A program made the translations under genes and the position numbers. From positions 1,426,001-1,490,000 of the forward strand of contig NC_059549.1 of NCBI RefSeq assembly GCF_905220415.1: a stretch of 64,000 bases of DNA. The letters run 5' to 3'. The DNA comes from Colias croceus. Its lineage: Eukaryota > Arthropoda > Insecta > Lepidoptera > Pieridae. Positions 61,800 to 64,000 of this stretch are shown one piece after another. Position 1 is the stretch's first letter; each line of letters begins with the position of its first letter. The notes beneath the pieces were generated by a model that was not told where the DNA came from, ran no database searches, and saw only the letters and a list, made by a program, of their open reading frames with translations.

Positions 61800-62268
61800 G
61801 CATCGGACGTAACTTCTCTGCTATCTGACCGGGCCGGCGACGTCACGGGCTAATTGTGGCATCACCAAAACGGTATAGCACGAAGGCGGGAGTGATTCAG
61901 CGGTGAAAGTGGTAGATGACGCTCGGCGAGCCTCCGTGCCCACGCGCTCGCGAACTGCTATCCTCATTGTGCGTCCCGCGCTTTTCACGCTCGTACCTCG
62001 CGCCATTTTCCCGCGCACGTGGGCGACCGGCGAACCGAGTGAGGCCCTCGCGCGCCATTAACGCAGCCGGCTGAATGAACGCCGAACGCGGGCTGCTCGA
62101 GCCGTCCATTGATAACGCGCATCGCACGGGGGCGGCCGCCCCGAGCTCTCAATGCGGCGTGACCCGCGCGACGCGACGCGCGTGCGAAACCTGTGTTCAT
62201 TTAACAGTAGAGATAGTCATAATCTGTGATCGCGTCAATTATCGTTAAGTGTGCGTGTGGCTGTGCGT
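61800..62268 (+). promoter_or_regulatory. CpG-rich promoter and probable 5' UTR
   Basis: The sequence changes abruptly to CpG-rich. Motifs seen are GACGTCAC (61839-61846, CRE-like), CGCCATTTT (62001-62009, YY1-like on the reverse strand) overlapping TTTTCCCGCG (62006-62015, E2F-like), CACGTG (62016-62021) and TGATAA (62108 region). No TATA box is obvious. The transcription start cannot be placed; an in-frame TGA at 62227-62229 shows that translation begins after it. The small open frames on the minus strand here are composition artefacts. Confidence 0.6.
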
Positions 62269-62322
62269 ATGGTGGTGTGCCAAGTGCGGGGATGCGCTCG
62301 TGCGATGCTCTGTGCGATCGCG

Positions 62323-62545
62323 ATGCGCCGGCCGGAGGACGAGGAGTTGGGGCGGGACGGCGACGAGTTTGTCGACATCTCGCACATGCAGCTGTTGGTG
62401 GAGGCCGGGCCGAGCGGGCTGCACTACGGGGGCCCGCCGCCGCCGCTCGCGCAGCCGCAGCCCTACGTGCAGTCGCCGGCGCCGCCCGCGCCCTCCACCT
62501 CCGTCGACGACCTGTTCGCGCTCTACTTCACGCCGGCTACTCACG
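62323..62545 (+). CDS. First coding exon of an unidentified gene
   Basis: The frame starting MRRPEDEELGRDGDEFVDIS runs 74 codons plus one base to a GTGAGC donor, so the intron is phase 1. The peptide is acidic at first (residues 4-18), then has ISHMQLLVEAGPSG, a Pro-rich stretch (about 37-58, with PPPPLAQPQPY and PAPPAPSTS) and DDLFALYFTPATH at the end. If not spliced it would stop at 62569-62571. The frame is preferred over its neighbours, which give Cys/Trp- or Ala/Arg-rich peptides. In-frame ATGs also lie at 62269 and 62305; the 18 extra residues they would add look non-coding. Pro-rich and acidic low-complexity N-termini are common in transcription regulators, but there is no diagnostic domain and I do not recognise the gene. 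Remaining exons lie beyond the window. Confidence 0.65.
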
Positions 62546-62551
62546 GTGAGC
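62546..62551 (+). other. Splice donor of first coding exon
   Basis: CACG|GTGAGC fits the metazoan donor consensus at five of six intronic positions. The reading frame closes 24 bases later and G+C content drops sharply after about 62560, both supporting an exon end here. Confidence 0.7.
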
Positions 62552-64000
62552 CGCCGCTACACCTCCCATAGTCTGCTGCTGTTATCAAACAGGACCAATA
62601 TAGCTATAGAACTAGAATAAGAATGATGGATGAATGCAAACTGGTTATGGGTATGCTAAACATAATATATAGTGTATATTATAAGTATTTACATTTAAAA
62701 GCACTTATGCACCTTCATAAAAGTTACAGGATTATGTTATTTAATAAATTCAGTTTCATAAAAATTAATCGCGATCAGCTAAACGCTACATGGAAGAAAA
62801 TACGCGCCACTAAAACCACGTGTTATGCATTGATATTCGAATTAAGACCTTATTAAACAATACAACTGAAACCAGTTCTACAGCGTATGTGACAGGAAAA
62901 GATACCTCATTAGATAAGGAAAACATCATTATACTGTTTATCATTATCACCTTAACGAGGTTAGTGTTATCCTACCTCAAGGAAGGATTTTTTACGAAAA
63001 CACCTAAAGGTATAATGTAGATATTTATTGACCGAGATGTCCCAACAGACGTTGTTCTGCCCTTGACCATTTTTCGTATTTTCGCTCCATAAGAACCTTG
63101 TGCCTTAACAAAAACGTAAAAAAATAAGCAGTAAGGGTAGAGCCATTCTCGAGATTAACACTAAGCAACAGATTTGGCTATTCATTTTTGTTCTATAGAA
63201 AATACAGAGAAATAACACAAATTTTACCATCGATAGAAATAACTTTACAATAATTGTGTATGTCCTCTCTCTTGATAACACTGGCTCTACCAATCAAAAT
63301 GTAAATGTTTCTCTATACTAATAAATATTCATCTACGGAGCGGTACTTGGAATATAGTATGGAGAATGGACAGGACTGCCTCTGAAATAAACAAACAAAG
63401 ACAGGATAAAAATTATAAAGTCAATACATCACATGCAGTATTCATAATAATTCATAAACTAAAAAATCGATATTTTAATATTTTGCAAACTTCTTAACAA
63501 TCACATCAAAACCTCAAAGTGAAAATATTTTATGCTTATTTTTTCTTCAAAGATTTCCTTCAAGAGCGACTAGCGCCCATTAAAGTTTTCACTCCATTTT
63601 ACCTCTTTTAAGTTTTGTTTTCGCGCCAAAAAGAGTCTCAATCCTCCTCTTCTTCTTATTCAATATTCTACCAATTTTAAAAATATAAATTAAGGTTAGA
63701 CTATCAGAGTCACTTCCAAATTCAATGACTGCTATCCCCACCCTTCTTTGTAAAAAAAATTGTTTCTAAGCAGGTAAATCAACTCTTTTTACAAAGATTA
63801 ATGAATGCATACAATAATGTAACACAGAATAAAATGCTCAAATGATTACTACATAACTTAGATTTGGTGATGATTTTTGCCCAAAACCGCTCTTATGCGG
63901 AATGACCTAAGCCTCGTATTCATGCTTAACATTTGTTGAACAACATTTGATCAACAATGTTGCTGGATACTTTGATCGTTGACGCTCTTTGGACGAGGAC
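62552..64000 (+). other. First intron (5' part)
   Basis: A+T-rich, no coding character. It carries a MITE-like element at 63136-63291 and, close to the window edge (63930-63962), a short inverted cluster of TTGTTGAACAACA and CAACATT/AATGTTG that may be the start of another repeat. No acceptor can be assigned. Confidence 0.5.
63136..63291. mobile_element. Short MITE-like element, GGTAGAGCCA ends
   Basis: The ends GGTAGAGCCA (63136-63145) and TGGCTCTACC (63282-63291) are perfect inverted copies. Further in, TTCTCGAGATTAACACT partly resembles the reversed AGTGTTATCAAGAGAGAGG. Target duplication is not clear. Lies within the first intron. Confidence 0.5.

Noticed and set aside
61821..62200. Minus-strand open frames in the promoter region
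   Set aside because: Arg/Gly/Ala-rich artefacts of CpG-rich DNA with no domain or splice logic.
62226..62620. Other overlapping open frames in both strands of the CpG-rich exon
   Set aside because: They are Ala/Arg- or Cys/Trp-rich products of G+C-rich sequence; only the MRRPEDEELG frame has natural composition and ends at a good splice donor.
1..64000. tRNA, rRNA or known microRNA genes
   Set aside because: I looked for tRNA B-box strings of the GGTTCGAATCC kind and for several well-conserved insect microRNA sequences and found no match; an exhaustive covariance search was not possible.

Overview
This window is a strongly A+T-rich eukaryotic sequence that is almost free of genes. The repeats point to Lepidoptera (moth or butterfly): several Lep1-type Helitron-like elements (TATACTAATATTATAAATGCG-like 5' ends, a G+C-rich 3' hairpin and a final CTAG), an R1-clade LINE, a decayed piggyBac, and a dispersed repeat beginning AACCGACTTCAAAAAAAGGAGG-like. 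No species can be named from this alone.

Layout. From 1 to about 61,200 there is no convincing host coding exon. Interspersed in it are eight or more Helitron-like pieces (1449, 2428, 3703, 5162, 28787, 33050, 44347, 56152, 58550), foldback or MITE-type elements (9461, 21475, 27325, 36811, 52192), and two MITE groups that share the end motif GAAGTGAAACTTCTTT (group A at 9837, 22516, 52744; group B at 27761, 35580, 55162, 60336). Two larger elements are decodable. At 14114-16405 lies a 5'-truncated R1-clade LINE whose 5' part is inverted against its 3' part, the signature of twin priming. At 17041-18354 lies a piggyBac element with readable terminal and subterminal repeats, a small spliced 5' exon, and a broken transposase.

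Between the repeats are scattered short G+C-rich or motif-dense patches (for example 6494, 16895, 26754, 32488, 37700, 50925, 61260) that stand out from the A+T-rich background and could be conserved regulatory elements. That is inference and needs cross-species alignment.

At the right end a CpG-rich region (about 61,800-62,560) contains YY1-, E2F- and CACGTG-type motifs and then a first coding exon on the + strand, ending at a GTGAGC splice donor at 62546. It encodes an acidic, then proline-rich N-terminus that I do not recognise. The rest of the window is its first intron. A long gene-poor stretch upstream of a CpG-rich promoter is the usual setting of a developmental regulator, but the gene's identity is not established here.
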